DNA of 64,000 bases from Beta vulgaris subsp. vulgaris (GCF_026745355.1 NC_079208.1:55007276-55071275); one strand, 5' to 3'. Shown: positions 34,429-47,754, counted from the first letter of the stretch. Notes: a model not told the origin generated them from the sequence alone. Program-made: numbers and translations.

Positions 34429-35749
34429 CTACATCCATGCTAGGAATTCTGATTGTCTATGTAGTCCTTGTTTTGCGAGGGCGTCTGCAACATGGTTTGA
34501 GCTTCGGGGATGGTGACTAATTATCACGGAAGGGACTCGGTTCTGCACATTTCTTATGAAATTGAGGTGGAAGTTAAGGTTCCATGGTCCTCCTTCCTTT
34601 GATGTACACCATTTCACCGCGTTTGATGAATCTGATTCAATCATGATGCGCTCCATTTTGATGCGGTTCGGATTGGCAGATGAGATTTGGAAGGCCCTAA
34701 AAATTGCATTCACCTCAGCATTGTTTATTTCCATCGGAGGGATAGGAGTGGAGAACATGCACATGAATTCGCCCTTAGAATTTCGCAAGACACCCCCAAT
34801 TGCGGAGTGATTTATAAGGGGATTGAATGAGGCGTCTACATTCCATTTAAGATAGCCTGCACTAGGAGGAGCCCATTGAGCATTTGAAGGTTGAATGCCA
34901 ATTTTCGGAATAATTCTTTCGCACCATTGTAAACAAAGAGGGTTTCTGATTATGTCTTCAATTGGGTATGGGAGGGCCTCACCCCATCCTTTAGCCCACC
35001 AGCATAGTCTGGCTATTATGATATCACAAATTTGGCGATTCGAACATTTAGAATTGTTAAAAATTCTTTGGTTCCTCTCTTTCCACAAGGACCAAATTAT
35101 GATATAGAAAATTGCCCCCCAAATTTTCTTGAAGAATGGTTGCGATGTGGGAGGGTACCATGATTGAAAAACTTCTTTCAATGATGCTGGGACGGACCAT
35201 TGCAAATTCCAGATATTCATCCACCAATTCCAAACAAACCATGAAGTTTCGCAGTGGAGCAGTAGATGGTCAACTGTTTCTGAGGACTTGTTACATAGGG
35301 GACAGATATCATGAGCGACATCTATTATATTGAGTTTGGCTAGCTTTGCTCTTGTGTTCAATTTCCCTAGACATGCCAACCATGAGAAAACTTCTATGCG
35401 AGGTGGAACCAGATTTCGCCAAAGATTGATGACCACATCTTGGTGAGAGTTGACAGATTTCTTTGAGAGTTCGTTAGATAAGGATTTTACCGAGAAATTC
35501 CCGGATTTACAGTGTGGCCATATGAATTTGTCACAGTTGGTGAAGGACAAGCATACCTTATCTAGCATTGATTGCAGCGAGTCTCGATCTTGAATGTCTC
35601 TCGGCCTTAGAGGGCGAGTCCAAGCTAGGGTCCAGAACCATTGAAGTCCATTCCATATGCCCATGTTGTTGACAGTTGTTTGTTGGTCACATGAGATTGA
35701 ATAGAGTCTCGGGAAGGTATCTTTGAGAGGAGCATCACCCAACCATATA
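34429..35749 (-). pseudogene. LINE ORF2, 3' half: zf-RVT and RNase H
   Basis: Continues the frame broken by the gypsy insertion (…WKDI | WLGDAPLKDTFPRLY). A zinc-finger segment (CPLCNKSSETVDHLLLHC) is followed by an RVT_3-type RNase H with NVDASFNP, the Glu of NNAEVNAI, SDSSNAVKW and HHPRSSNHVADALAKQG, i.e. the D-E-D-D set. The stop is near 34429. This half has no internal stop, so the LINE was young when it was split. Confidence 0.85.
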
Positions 35750-38316
35750 TGTAACACCCCGATAATTCTCTCTTTCTAGAAAATACTTTATAATATAAAA
35801 CTTAGAGAACTACCCAGGCATTATCGCCCGTGTGAAAACGTTTCGGCTTACTCAGAATTTTGCAGCGGAAAACTTACTAAAACAAAACTAACTTTATTAA
35901 ACTTATGAAATAAGAGTCAAACAATGTTTGAACTGAAACACACCAACTCAAAGCTAAAGTCTGAAAATATAAACTCCTAGAAACAACTTAAATACTACTA
36001 TCACAAAAGCCTCTCCATTCCAGATTCCCCAATGGTATGCATCTTCGAACCTGTAATGTCAATGCTTTATTGACTCTGCTCCCCCGAAGGATCACCACAG
36101 GATCAATAGGCAAAGCCATGATCACAAGCACAGACAAGCACGTAATCAGCAAAGCTGAGTACTACATATCAGACAACAATAATCCTAAACATGATACTAC
36201 AACACAACTTGTAGAATAAAATAATAATAATATATCAACTGCAGATAACTCTTACTGAACTAGACTCTAACTTTTATTTCTTCTTTAAATGGAATAGTTA
36301 TTGGGACGAGTTGACTTTTCTGAAATAGGAAATACGGTCATGACTCCGTAAACCAGAATGACCTACGATATCGAGGAACCTTTGAACTAAAGAGGAATGG
36401 TGATCAATCCAACCTCGAGAATACATATCACGGCGGACTATGTACTCCAACCCTTAGTGTCCAACTCTAGACGTGCACCAGTCTAAAGTCTATAACCTAT
36501 TCTCGTTTCACTTTACGTTGCATTCTTTTATACTTGTGTTGACACCAACCAAGCACATAATACTCACAACTACTAATCACATAACATCACAAAACTCCTT
36601 TTTAATCTTAGAATTAATAAAGTGTTCACAACTTAGCATCCAAGACTCTTTTAACTTCTTTTATTCTTTACTAACTTGCCTGTTGAACCTAGCCAACAGT
36701 CGCTGTACCTTTATATAGGTATAACTCAAAATTACCAAATAAGATCCTCGGTTCTTATAAGATAAATCGATAAACTCAAAGAATCCATGATTCCAATTTA
36801 CTTACATTAATTCACTCACGAATTAATACCAAACTAAACTTAGTTGCTTGCATCAAACTTCCATACAAACAAGTCATACTTAACATATTCTTAGTTTACA
36901 TGTAGCATACAAGCAAATAACATGTAAAGCCATCTCAGTAAATCATATATATGAACTACAAGGTCCTATACATGATACTACAAATTAAAAACATCCCTAG
37001 AGCATGTTTCTAACCATTTAGCACGTAGACTATGTACGTACCTTTATATACTAGCCTGTAGGCCACTTTTAAAACGTTAAAAGTCTCCTACGAAAGATTC
37101 TCCGCCTAAAAATTAATATAAACTAAAATCAATACTCTTAATTAAAAATACAGCAACTTTAAAATATTTAAAATCCCCTTTAAATATATTCAAAAGCTTA
37201 TTTTAATATCAAAACTTCAATAACTTTTAATTCCTAGCATAGTACTACCATACTAGTAATTAAAAATCTTAAAACTCCATTAATAAAACTCTTTCTAAAA
37301 TTCCAGCAACTTTTAAAATCATAAAACCTTCTTTAAACGTATATAAACATGTTTAAAATCATAATCTAAATCAATCTCATAGTATCTAATATGCTACTAT
37401 GGTTTTATAGTAATTAAAACTCTAAAAATCCATGCTTTAATGATTAAAACTTCAATCTAAAAATAATAACAAATCGAAAATATTAATATTCAATATATAA
37501 TATATATGAAGTCAATATATAAGAAAACGAGGAAAAGAATCAAAAGAAAAAGGAAGAAAAAGAGTAATATACCGAAATCGCGAGGGAAATATGGCAGCAG
37601 AATTGCGAAACTTGCAGAGGCCATAACTAATAGAATAAGAATCGGAATTGAGCGATTCTTGAGCCTAACTTCAATAACTTTTCGAGATCTACAACTTTCA
37701 AGAAGGAAGTTTTGGCTAAAAATAAACGGAACTATGAGAAATATGGCCAATCAGACTCGGGTGAGAGAAAAAAAAACGAGTGAAGAGAGAAAAGAAAAGT
37801 CACGTGGAAAGAGGAGAGAGAAAATGTCGAGTGAGAGAGAGGAATTTCGGAAATCACGTGCAAGGAGGAGAGAGAAAATAAAGTGTAGGGCAAAATATTT
37901 GGGTTTTTAGGATATTTAAATAGGCTAATCCTATTGGGCTTAGGAAAAGGAATTCAATAATTAAAACAATAGGCTAATCCTATTGGGCTTAGGAAAAGGA
38001 ATTCAATAATTAAAACTTTGATGACTAACAAGAGGACTTTAGTCATCAAATTATCCTTTCCCTTTTTATTTCTTTTGGGCTTTCGATTCCATTAAGTTTC
38101 TTTTCAAATATACTTTTAATAATTAAACTCTTATTTAAAACACGCTTAATTAAAATATTACAAACTTTATTAAGCTTAGAAAAATATTTTTAGTTGACTT
38201 TTAAAATAGTCAACCCTTTTTAAAAGTCAAATTTTCCAAACTCATTTGGATTTAATATAATTACATAAATAACTTAATATATTTATGAAAATCCTTTAAA
38301 AATGTGGGGGATTACA
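35750..38316 (-). repeat. Gypsy 3' LTR
   Basis: 2,567 bp. It differs from the other LTR by about ten small changes, mostly indels of 1-11 bp. It contains a 47-bp unit (GGCTAATCCTATTGGGCTTA...) in two tandem copies at about 37920-38013. A 134-codon frame (37506-37910, +) is basic and repeat-like and is not considered a gene. Confidence 0.95.
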
Positions 38317-38330
38317 GTCTACCCCCCTTA
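38317..38330 (-). other. Polypurine tract of gypsy element
   Basis: The minus strand reads TAAGGGGGGTAGAC directly before the 3' LTR. This is the plus-strand DNA primer site. Confidence 0.75.
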
Positions 38331-38661
38331 AAAGAAGTTTCGTCCCGAAACTTAACACAAAACCCTCGTACTTTCAAAAGTTTGAACTAAAACTTTCGAA
38401 AACTTTTGGAGAAAAGGTAGTGCCTCTCGTGCACTTTCCCATTTTTAAAACACTTGTGTTACTTACGAACACTTTTCTTATGCGGAGACTCTACTTCTTT
38501 TGCACTAACATGTGCAAATTGCCCAACATAGGCATACATATACATGAAAATGTCATAAAAATAGACAAAAAGCGCGAAATTTATCGCATTCTACCCCCCT
38601 TAAAGAAAACGAGTTACGCCCTCGTAACTCACCTCAAGGAATAGGTCTGGATACTTTTTCT

Positions 38662-41600
38662 TCATATCCTCTTCGGCTTCCCACGTTGCCTCTTCTGACT
38701 CGTGGTTAGACCAAAGAACTTTGACAATATGAACATCCTTGTTACGCGTACTACGCACTTTCTGTCGAGAATCTTGACAGGTCTTTCCTCATAAGTGAGG
38801 CTACTATCTATCTGCACTCGTTCAGGCTCTAACACATGGCGCTCATCAGGGATATAGCGCTTCAATTGGGATATGTGAAACACATCGTGCATCTTTTCAA
38901 ACTCCATTGGCAATGCCAATCTATAAGCTACTTTCCCAATGCGCTCCAAAATTTCATATGGGCCTACATATTTAGCACTCAGCTTGCCCTTTTTCCCAAA
39001 TCTCATAACGCCTTTGGTGGGTGATACTTTCAGGAATACTTTATCACCTACAGCGAACTCATCTTCGCGCCGCTTTAAGTCTGCGTAACTCTTCTGCCTA
39101 TCTTGCGCAGCTTGAATTCTAGCCTGAATCAATCTAACGTTCTTGACGGTCTCCTCAATGAATTCTGTCCCCAAAACTACATTCTCACTATAGTCGTTCC
39201 AGCAAATGGGACTTCTACACTTCCGTCCATATAACGCCTCAAAAGGTGCCATCTTTATACTCGCATGGTAACTATTATTGTAAGAGAACTCAATAAATCT
39301 AATTGGTCCTCCCAACTTCCTTGAAAATCTATAGCACAAGCTCGCAACATATCTTCCATAGTTTGGTTAGTCCTCTCAGTCTGACCATCGGTCGCAGGGT
39401 GAAAGGCGGTACTCATCTTTAATGTTGTCCCAAGGTTTGATTAGACCTTTTTCCAAAACTTAGATAGAAATCTAGAGTCACATCGAGATAATGTCCTTTG
39501 GAACTCCGTGCAACCTCACTACATGCTTGATATAGGTTGAGCGAGTTGCTTTTTCTTCCATGTCTCCTTAATAGGTATGAAAACAGCGGACTTGGTCAGT
39601 CTATCCACTATAACCCAAATGGTATCATTTCCACTCCTCGACTTGGGTAAGGCAGTCACAAAGTCCATAGAAAGAATCCCACTTCCATCCAGGAACCTCT
39701 AGTGGTTGGACTTTCCCCATGGGTCTCTTATGGTCTATCTTCACTTTCTGACAGGTTAGACACTTAGACACATACTCGCGCTACCTCTCGTTTCATGTTC
39801 GGCCACCAATAATCACCTTAAGATCCTTATACAACTTGTCACCCCCAGGGTGCACAGAATACGGAGTATTATGCCCCTCATCCATAAGACGTCTTTTAGG
39901 TCGTCACACTTCTGTGGTACACACCACCTCCCTTAAACCTTAGACTCCCATCCTCATGAATCTTGAAGTCTATTCCTTACCTTGCTTCATTTTCTCTTTA
40001 TCTTATCTAGATGCTCATCCCCAACTTGACCCTCAATGATCTCATCGAAAACTGACACTCCCAAAGAAAGATTACTGAGTCTAGCCTCACTTTCCCCAGG
40101 ATTTAAAATTTCTAGGTTCAACCTTTGCATATCTCTACACAACTCCTCAGGAACTATCAAAGACTCAAGCTATGACTCGATTTCCTACTCAAGGCGTCAG
40201 CACCACATTGGCTTTCCCTCATGATACTGGATGTCTAGATCGTAATCCTTAATCAACTCTAGCCACTCCTTTGTCTCATATTCAAGTCTTTTTGGGTAAA
40301 TATGTATTTCAAGCTCTTATGGTCTGTGAATATCTTGCAGTTGCCCCATAAAGATAATGTCTCCAAATCTTCAATGCAAATACTATGGCAGCTAACTCTA
40401 GATCATGGGTAGGGTAATTAGCCTCATAAGGTTTCAGTTGACGCGATGCATAAGCTATTACCTTCCATTCTGTTGCAATACACAACCCAAACCATTCTTC
40501 GAAGCATCACTATAGACCTCAAATCCCTCATTCCATCAGGTAGGGTTAAGACAGGTGCAGTGGTTAAACGATCTTTCAAGATCTGGAAAGCTTCCTCACA
40601 CTTCTCATTCCACTCAAACTTGGACTCCTTTTTCATATAAATTCGTCATAGGTCTCGCTATCTTCGAGAAATCCTCACAAATCTCCTATAATAGCCAGCT
40701 AAACCCAAGAAACTTCTAATGTCAGTCACACTCTTTGGAGTTGGCCACTCACTCACAGCTTGAATCTTAGCAGGATCTACAGAACTCCTTCCTTAGACAC
40801 AAAATGACCCAAGAATGCTACTTTCTCCAAACGAAACTCACACTTAGAGAACTTGGCATATAATTGGTTCTTCCTCAAGGTTTAAGATAATCCTCAAATG
40901 TTCATCGTGTTCGGTTTCATTCCTCGAATAAATCAAAATGTCATCGAATGAAAACCACTACGAACTTATCTAAAAACTCATGAAAGATTCTATTCATCAA
41001 ATCCATAAATATAGCAGGAGCATTGGTTAACCCAAATGGCATTACAGTGAACTCGTAGTGACCATAACGCGTTCTAAAGGCAGTCTTAGGTACATCCTTA
41101 TCAGCTACCCTCAACTGGTGATATCCTGAACGTAAGTCAATCTTCGAGAACACACTAGCTCCGTTAGTTGATCGAATAGGTCATCTATTCTAGGCAAAGG
41201 GTACTTGTTCTTGATGGTAACATTATTCAACTCCCTATAGTCTATACATAACCTCATACTCCCATCCTTTTTCTTCACGAACAAAACAGGAGCTCCCCAA
41301 GGCGATGCACTAGGTCTGATATAACCTTATCAAAAGTTCTTGCAATTGCGTCTTTAACTCACTCATCTCAGGAGGTGCCATTCTATAAGGTGCCTTAGAT
41401 ATAGGTGCAGTTCCAGGAACTAAGTCTATGGTAAACTCAACAGCTCTTGCAGGCGGCATACCTGAAATTTCACTCGGGATACTATCCACAAACTCATTCA
41501 CTATTGGGACGTCCTCAAGCTTCACTTCTACTTCTTTACTCACATCCTTTTGAATCTCACAATCGATATTGGCCTTGTAAAGACTTAACTAGTTCATCCC

Positions 41601-41790
41601 AAGAATCACATCTAAATCTCCTAAGTTAAACTCGATTAAATCGGATGGAAAGACACTCCCTCCTATCTTCAAAGGCAGGTTTTTAAACAACTTGGCACAC
41701 CTTATGATTTCTCCAATAGGTATACTAATAGGCAAATCAAACACTTCAAAATCTACTAAACCCCATTTGAATTTCCTCAATCAAAGCTTG
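38662..41790 (-). pseudogene. Gypsy pol remnant: PR, RT, RNase H, IN
   Basis: Pieces in order on the minus strand: protease end (FNLGDLDVILGMN, about 41590); linker and RT start ([21 protein letters not shown], about 41420); RT core ([15 protein letters not shown] and [18 protein letters not shown], 41153-40941), where the frame fails before the catalytic YXDD; RNase H (KFEWNEKCEEAFQILKDRL, about 40610); integrase core pieces (about 39800-39550); and a C-terminal block (YNNSYHASIKMAPFEALYGR, VGPYEILERIGKVAYRLALP, FHISQLKRYIPDE, 39339-38662). The C-terminal block leads into a frameshifted chromodomain-like end (EERPVKILDRKCVVR). More than five breaks are visible. Confidence 0.85.
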
Positions 41791-41796
41791 CTCAAA

Positions 41797-42200
41797 TCAT
41801 TGAGCCTTTAACTCCTTAGTGGCTATTACCTCAAATGCAAACCTAGCTATGAACTTTCTATAATACTCAGAGATAGTCATACTTCTCATCCTAAGGTTTG
41901 TAAACTTCTGGGCTTTTAGTTTCCTCATAAAAGTAGGGTAAAACTTTTCTCTTAAAGCAGCAATAAAGGATTCCCAAATAAACTCTTTCATAATACTGAG
42001 TCTAGTCTCATTCTCTTTCTACTATAAGTCAGTCTCATCTTTCAGATATAATATAACTTGACCTACTTTCACACTCTCAGGACAGTTCACAGCCCCAAAA
42101 ATCTTTTCAAACGCCCTAATCCGACTCTCTAAGAGGATAGGGTCAGCTTACCCCTTAAGGTACGACAGTTTATTCTTAGCTAGTCTCTCCAACATGTCCC
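41797..42200 (-). pseudogene. Gypsy gag remnant
   Basis: AFEKIFGAVNCPESVKVGQV, then FIWESFIAALREKFYPTFMR and MRSMTISEYYRKF are typical Ty3/gypsy gag strings. The C-terminus with its zinc knuckle and the N-terminus of protease are missing; the frame runs from FEVIATKELKAQ almost directly into protease sequence, which shows an internal deletion. Confidence 0.7.
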
Positions 42201-43943
42201 AGCAGAATCGGGACACTCAACTTTTTTTTTTCGAGTCGAAATCTCTGCCAATAGGCGAATAGCGAAAGCTAATTAAGGCATCATTATTGTTTGACACTCT
42301 ACTTCGCAACCGAAACTTAACGTAACTCTACTTTGGTTTCGATTCAGACTTACTGCCATTCTACGAAGGCAACATTTGATTTGACCATAAAGATCGCATC
42401 AACAAACAATTTCACTAAGTTCCAACATGAAATGTTCTCTAATAATCACATAATCGTTCATGTAAAATATATTCACATCAACATGCAAGTAGAAACAAGC
42501 AAGCAAGAATATAATCACATGATGAAAAGAATAATAAAAAAAATATTCCCATCACGTGCCCAGAATAAATTCTTACTCACTCATATAAAGAAATAATAAC
42601 TCCTATTCCTCAATCGATAATAAGAATATTTTCCCAATCCAAAATAACCAACTTATTCCTCAATAATATAAAGAATACTTAATAAGAAAATTTAAACCAT
42701 TATAGCTTGACTACTTTCCAACAACTAATCTTAAAGCATAAATAAATACTCTATAGAGTTACATTATCATTCATATCCTTATTTCCTTTATACGGAGTAA
42801 ACATTTCATCTCCAAAGTCTCCAAAGTCTTCACTATAATAATAATAATAGTAACAATAATAACTTGAGTTCCTAGATCTAGTAGATCTTCATATACTTTT
42901 GGATTGATGTCCATTTCATCCATCTCTAAAACACTCACATCGCTCAAATAGGTCTCCAAATAATATTGTAGATGTCCTTTCAGGTTTGCACTCTAGTACA
43001 ATCAAACTCTTGAATTACTTCATATATCACTAAAGAGGATGCCTACTTTTAACCATAATGCATACTGATCTCCAGGCTAATGTAACTATAACTTCGAGGC
43101 TCATGACATCGAACATTCTCATCATCACTCAATATAATTGGGTTAAGATAGCTTCCTACTCTATTAACTTTGCCTGACAATTCTATTAACTTGTCTGGCA
43201 GACATGGTTAGGGATTTACAACAAATAAACCTATAATGGTTTAGCACTCTCTCTAACGTGTTCCCACAAATAACAAGGGTAAACAAAAATAAAGGTATGT
43301 AAAATATAACACCTTAGCATGCAAGAATATATAAACAGTTAGCAGAGAAGAAAAACACTCATGCATCGTTAGTAGAGAAGAAAAATAATAATGCACTTAT
43401 TTGCAGGGAAGAAAATTTATAATGATGCTGAACTAAATTTGCAATGCAGGCATATAATATTTTTATCCTATATGCCCTTCCTATACTACCCATTCTCACA
43501 ATGTCATACTATACCTTAAAGGCATGAAAAACTAATGCAGACACTTTTTATAAATAACATTACTTTTGTGCCTAAATAAATTTTCTAAAAAAAATTTCGA
43601 ACTCGAAGACATTCGAAAAAAAAAATTTACTCGACACAAAATTTTTTTTTTTTTTTTTATTCGGCTCCTAAAAAAAATTTCCGAAAAACGAAAACGACAA
43701 AAAGAAATTTCGAACTCCTCGACTTTCGGAAAACGAGATTTTCGAACCCAATTTCCGAAAAATTTCGGTTCTTAAAAAAAAATTTGATCCTCAAAATATT
43801 TGTGTTCATTTTTCGAAATGAAACGTAGGAGCAATACTAAGGTTTCCTTCAAATAATCAATAAGCTAGGTAACTTAAGAAGCTAAAGTCACTTAATAAGC
43901 TAGTTAGTTAGTTAGGCGCCTATAAGTCTTAAACTAACCTAAA
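42201..43943. other. Gypsy untranslated leader, low-complexity
   Basis: Between the PBS and gag. AT-rich, with A/T homopolymer runs and TTCGAAxxCGA words at 43560-43800. No gag N-terminus is recognised, so that part is deleted or too decayed to see. Confidence 0.5.
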
Positions 43944-43955
43944 GCTCTGATACCA
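43944..43955 (-). other. Primer-binding site of gypsy element
   Basis: The minus strand reads TGGTATCAGAGC, complementary to the 3' end of initiator-Met tRNA, three nt after the 5' LTR. Confidence 0.85.
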
Positions 43956-43958
43956 CTT

Positions 43959-46537
43959 TGTAACACCCCGATAATTCTCTCTTTCTAGAAAATACTTTAT
44001 AATATAAAACTTAGAGAACTACCCAGGCATTATCGCCCGTGTGAAAACGTTTCGGCTTACTCAGAATTTTGCAGCGGAAAACTTACTAAAACAAAACTAA
44101 CTTTATTAAACTTATGAAATAAGAGTCAAACAATGTTTGAACTGAAACACACCAACTCAAAGCTAAAGTCTGAAAATATAAACTCCTAGAAACAACTTAA
44201 ATACTACTATCACAAAAGCCTCTCCATTCCAGATTCCCCAATGGTATGCATCTTCGAACCTGTAATGTCAATGCTTTATTGACTCTGCTCCCCGAAGGAT
44301 CACCACAGGATCAATAGGCAAAGCCATGATCACAAGCACAGACAAGCACGTAATCAGCAAAGCTGAGTACTACATATCAGACAACAATAATCCTAAACAT
44401 GATACTACAACACAACTTGTAGAATAAAATAATAATAAATAATCAACTGCAGAAACTCTTACTGAACTAGACTCTAACTTTTATTTCTTCTTTAAATGGA
44501 ATAGTTATGGGACGAGTTGACTTTTCTGAAATAGGAAATACGGTCATGACTCCGTAAACCAGAATGACCTACGATATCGAGGAACCTTTGAACTAAAGAG
44601 GAATGGTGATCAATCCAACCTCGAGAATACATATCACGGCGGACTATGTACTCCAACCCTTAGTGTCCAACTCTAGACGTGCACCAGTCTAAAGTCTATA
44701 ACCTATTCTCGTTTCACTTTACGTTGCATTCGTTTTATACTTGTGTTGACACCAACCAAGCACATAATACTCACAACTACTAATCACATAACATCACAAA
44801 ACTCCTTTTTAATCTTAGAATTAATAAGTGTTCACAACTTAGCATCCAAGACTCTTTTAACTTCTTTTATTCTTTACTAACTTGCCTGTTGAACCTAGCC
44901 AACAGTCGCTGTACCTTTATATAGGTATAACTCAAAATTACCAAATAAGATCCTCGGTTCTTATAAGATAAATCGATAAACTCAAAGAATCCATGATTCC
45001 AATTTACTTACATTAATTCACTCACGAATTAATACCAAACTAAACTTAGTTGCTTGCATCAAACTTCCATACAAACAAGTCATACTTAACATATTCTTAG
45101 TTTACATGTAGCATACAAGCAAATAACATGTAAAGCCATCTCAGTAAATCATATATATGAACTACAAGGTCCTATACATGATACTACAAATTAAAAACAT
45201 CCCTAGAGCATGTTTCTAACCATTTAGCACGTAGACTATGTACGTACCTTTATATACTAGCCTGTAGGCCACTTTTAAAACGTTAAAAGTCTCCTACGAA
45301 AGATTCTCCGCCTAAAAATTAATATAAACTAAAATCAATACTCTTAATTAAAAATACAGCAACTTTAAAATATTTAAAATCCCCTTTAAATATATTCAAA
45401 AGCTTATTTTAATATCAAAACTTCAATAACTTTTAATTCCTAGCATAGTACTACCATACTAGTAATTAAAAATCTTAAAACTCCATTAATAAAACTCTTT
45501 CTAAAATTCCAGCAACTTTTAAAATCATAAAACCTTCTTTAAACGTATATAAACATGTTTAAAATCATAATCTAAATCAATCTCATAGTATCTAATATGC
45601 TACTATGGTTTTATAGTAATTAAAACTCTAAAAATCCATGCTTTAATGATTAAAACTTCAATCTAAAAATAATAACAAATCGAAAATATTAATATTCAAT
45701 ATATAATATATATGAAGTCAATATATAAGAAAACGAGGAAAAGAATCAAAAGAAAAAGGAAGAAAAAGAGTAATATACCGAAATCGCGAGGGAAATATGG
45801 CAGCAGAATTGCGAAACTTGCAGAGGCCATAACTAATAGAATAAGAATCGGAATTGAGCGATTCTTGAGCCTAACTTCAATAACTTTTCGAGATCTACAA
45901 CTTTCAAGAAGGAAGTTTTGGCTAAAAATAAACGGAACTATGAGAAATATGGCCAATCAGACTCGGGTGAGAGAAAAAAAAACGAGTGAAGAGAGAAAAG
46001 AAAAGTCACGTGGAAAGAGGAGAGAGAAAATGTCGAGTGAGAGAGAGGAATTTCGGAAATCACGTGCAAGGGAGGAGAGAGAAAATAAAGTGTAGGGCAA
46101 AATATTTGGGTTTTTAGGATATTTAAATAGGCTAATCCTATTGGGCTTAGGAAAAGGAATTCAATAATTAAAACAATAGGCTAATCCTATTGGGCTTAGG
46201 AAAAGGAATTCAATAATTAAAACTTTGATGACTAACAAGAGGGGCTTGTTAGGACTTTAGTCATCAAATTATCCTTTCCCTTTTTATTTCTTTTGGGCTT
46301 TCGATTCCATTAAGTTTCTTTTCAAATATACTTTTAATAATTAAACTCTTATTTAAAACACGCTTAATTAAAATATTACAAACTTTATTAAGCTTAGAAA
46401 AATATTTTTAGTTGACTTTTAAAATAGTCAACCCCTTTTAAAAGTCAAATTATTTTCCAAACTCATTTGGATTTAATATAATTACATAAATAACTTAATA
46501 TATTTATGAAAATTCTTTAAAAATGTGGGGGATTACA
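43959..46537 (-). repeat. Gypsy 5' LTR
   Basis: 2,579 bp, almost identical to 35750-38316. It includes an extra 11 bp (GGCTTGTTAGG) near 46240, flanked by AGG microhomology, that is absent from the other LTR. The tandem 47-bp unit is present here as well. Confidence 0.95.
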
Positions 46538-47459
46538 ATATATCCTTCCAAAAGAATGAATTTTCCCCATTCCCTATCTTGCAGCGAATTCCTTTCAAGG
46601 CTAGCTCTTTTGACTGTTCATGCTTTAGAATCGATGCGCAAATGCTCTTCCATGGTCCTCCTTGTTTATGCGGTTTGAGCTCCTGAATTCGGAACGAGGA
46701 AGGATATTTATATTTACACTGGATTACATTTCTCCACATCGCCTCTGGTTCACAAAAATATCTCCAAAGCCACTTGAACATTAAGGAGAGGTTCCGGTGA
46801 AGAATGTTGCCCAAGGATAAACCTCCCAATTTTCGGGGTAATTGGAGAGTTTCCCATTTGACAAGTGACATTGCATTTTTTTTCATGCTTCCGCTCCAAA
46901 GGAACTGTCTCTGGATTGAGATAATTTTTTTGATGACGGCTTGAGGGATAGGGTATAATGACATGTAGTATAAAGGTAAGTTTGTCAATGAGGATTTTAT
47001 TAGAGTCACCCTACCCCTGATAGATAGCAGACTCCCTCTCCATGAAGTCAGTTTCTTTTCCATCTTCTTGATTATGGGCTCCCATGATGCAATGCGTGAA
47101 GTGAGGCCGCCAATTGGAAGCCCAAGGTAAGTGAGTGGCAGCGAGCCCTTCTTGCATAATAACTGTTTTGCTGCACATTCAATCCACAGGTCAGAAATAT
47201 TTAAGCCCGATATCGAGCTTTTATGAAAATTCACTTTGAGTCCAGATGCAAGGTGAAATAAAACCAGTGTTTTTTTAATATTTGCCAAAAATTCCATGTT
47301 TGGAGGGCAAAACATGATCGTATCATCTGCATATTGCAGGTGAGAGATCATTATGCCCCCCGGGGCAACCTCTATTCCTTTCCATAAATTCAATTCAGTT
47401 GCTTTCGAGATTAATAAATGAAGCACCTCGACAACGATATTGAAGAGGAAAGGTGACAC
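46538..47459 (-). pseudogene. LINE ORF2, reverse transcriptase half
   Basis: About 307 residues without a stop. SPFLFNIVVEVLHLLI, then the catalytic YADDTIMFCPP, SGLKVNFHKSSISG, PLTYLGLPIGG and KLTSWRGSLLSIRGRVTLIK, followed by KLGGLSLGN and WLWRYFCEPEAMWRNVI. These are standard plant L1 RT/thumb motifs. It ends at the gypsy target duplication in ...FFWKDI. Confidence 0.88.
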
Positions 47460-47754
47460 GAAATTTAGAACATCGAATAGTTTATGACCTATTTTAGCTT
47501 CATTTTATTTTTTTACACGAAATCTTGGATTTATCAATATATTTGACAAGTTTTTATATGTATAATTTAATAAGGTCAAAATAGTTCACTTTTAGATCGA
47601 AAATGTCAACTTAAACCTAACTCATTTAATTAAATGGAATCATATCAAACCATTTACTTGAATGGGTCCAAAATTCCGATCCTCGCCCACTTATTTCGGG
47701 TTAGGTTTGCATCGAATTGTCGTGTTAGGTCAAATTTTACCAGCTCTAACTACA

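Larger units (their letters stand above)
35750..46537 (-). mobile_element. Ty3/gypsy LTR retrotransposon, 10.8 kb
   Basis: LTRs at 35750-38316 and 43959-46537 start TGTAACACCCCG and end GGGGGATTACA, in opposite-strand sense to the coding. The 5-bp target duplication ATATA is at 35745-35749 and 46538-46542. The PBS for initiator-Met tRNA lies at 43955-43944 and the polypurine tract at 38330-38317. Coding order on the minus strand is gag, protease, RT, RNase H, integrase, i.e. Ty3/gypsy order. The coding region has many frameshifts and a gag/protease deletion, so it is not autonomous. Confidence 0.95.
34241..47478 (-). mobile_element. 5'-truncated L1-type LINE, split by a gypsy element
   Basis: The 12-bp target duplication AGTTTATGACCT is at 34229-34240 and 47479-47490. 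The A-tail is seen as T from 34241. On the minus strand the 5' part (47459-46538) holds reverse transcriptase starting at SPFLFNIVVEVL. The 3' part (35749-34429) holds the zinc-finger and RNase H domains. The 5' half of the element (endonuclease, RT start) is missing, the usual outcome of incomplete reverse transcription. Confidence 0.9.
33981..47749. mobile_element. Oldest layer of the nest: TAGGGTTGG-ended element
   Basis: The left part 33981-34240 (TAGGGTTGGCATTCTGG, then GGGTTC/AACCC words) and right part 47479-47749 (AACCTAACTC, GGGTTAGG, ending CCAGCTCTAA) form inverted ends of one mosaic element. It is interrupted by the LINE at a duplicated 12-bp target. If the LINE is removed, about 530 bp remains. 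Confidence 0.5.

Noticed and set aside
37506..37910. 134-codon basic reading frame, nearly repeated at 45712-46095
   Set aside because: It lies in both gypsy LTRs, is Lys/Arg-rich from A/G-rich DNA and is frameshifted between the two copies. It is not a gene.
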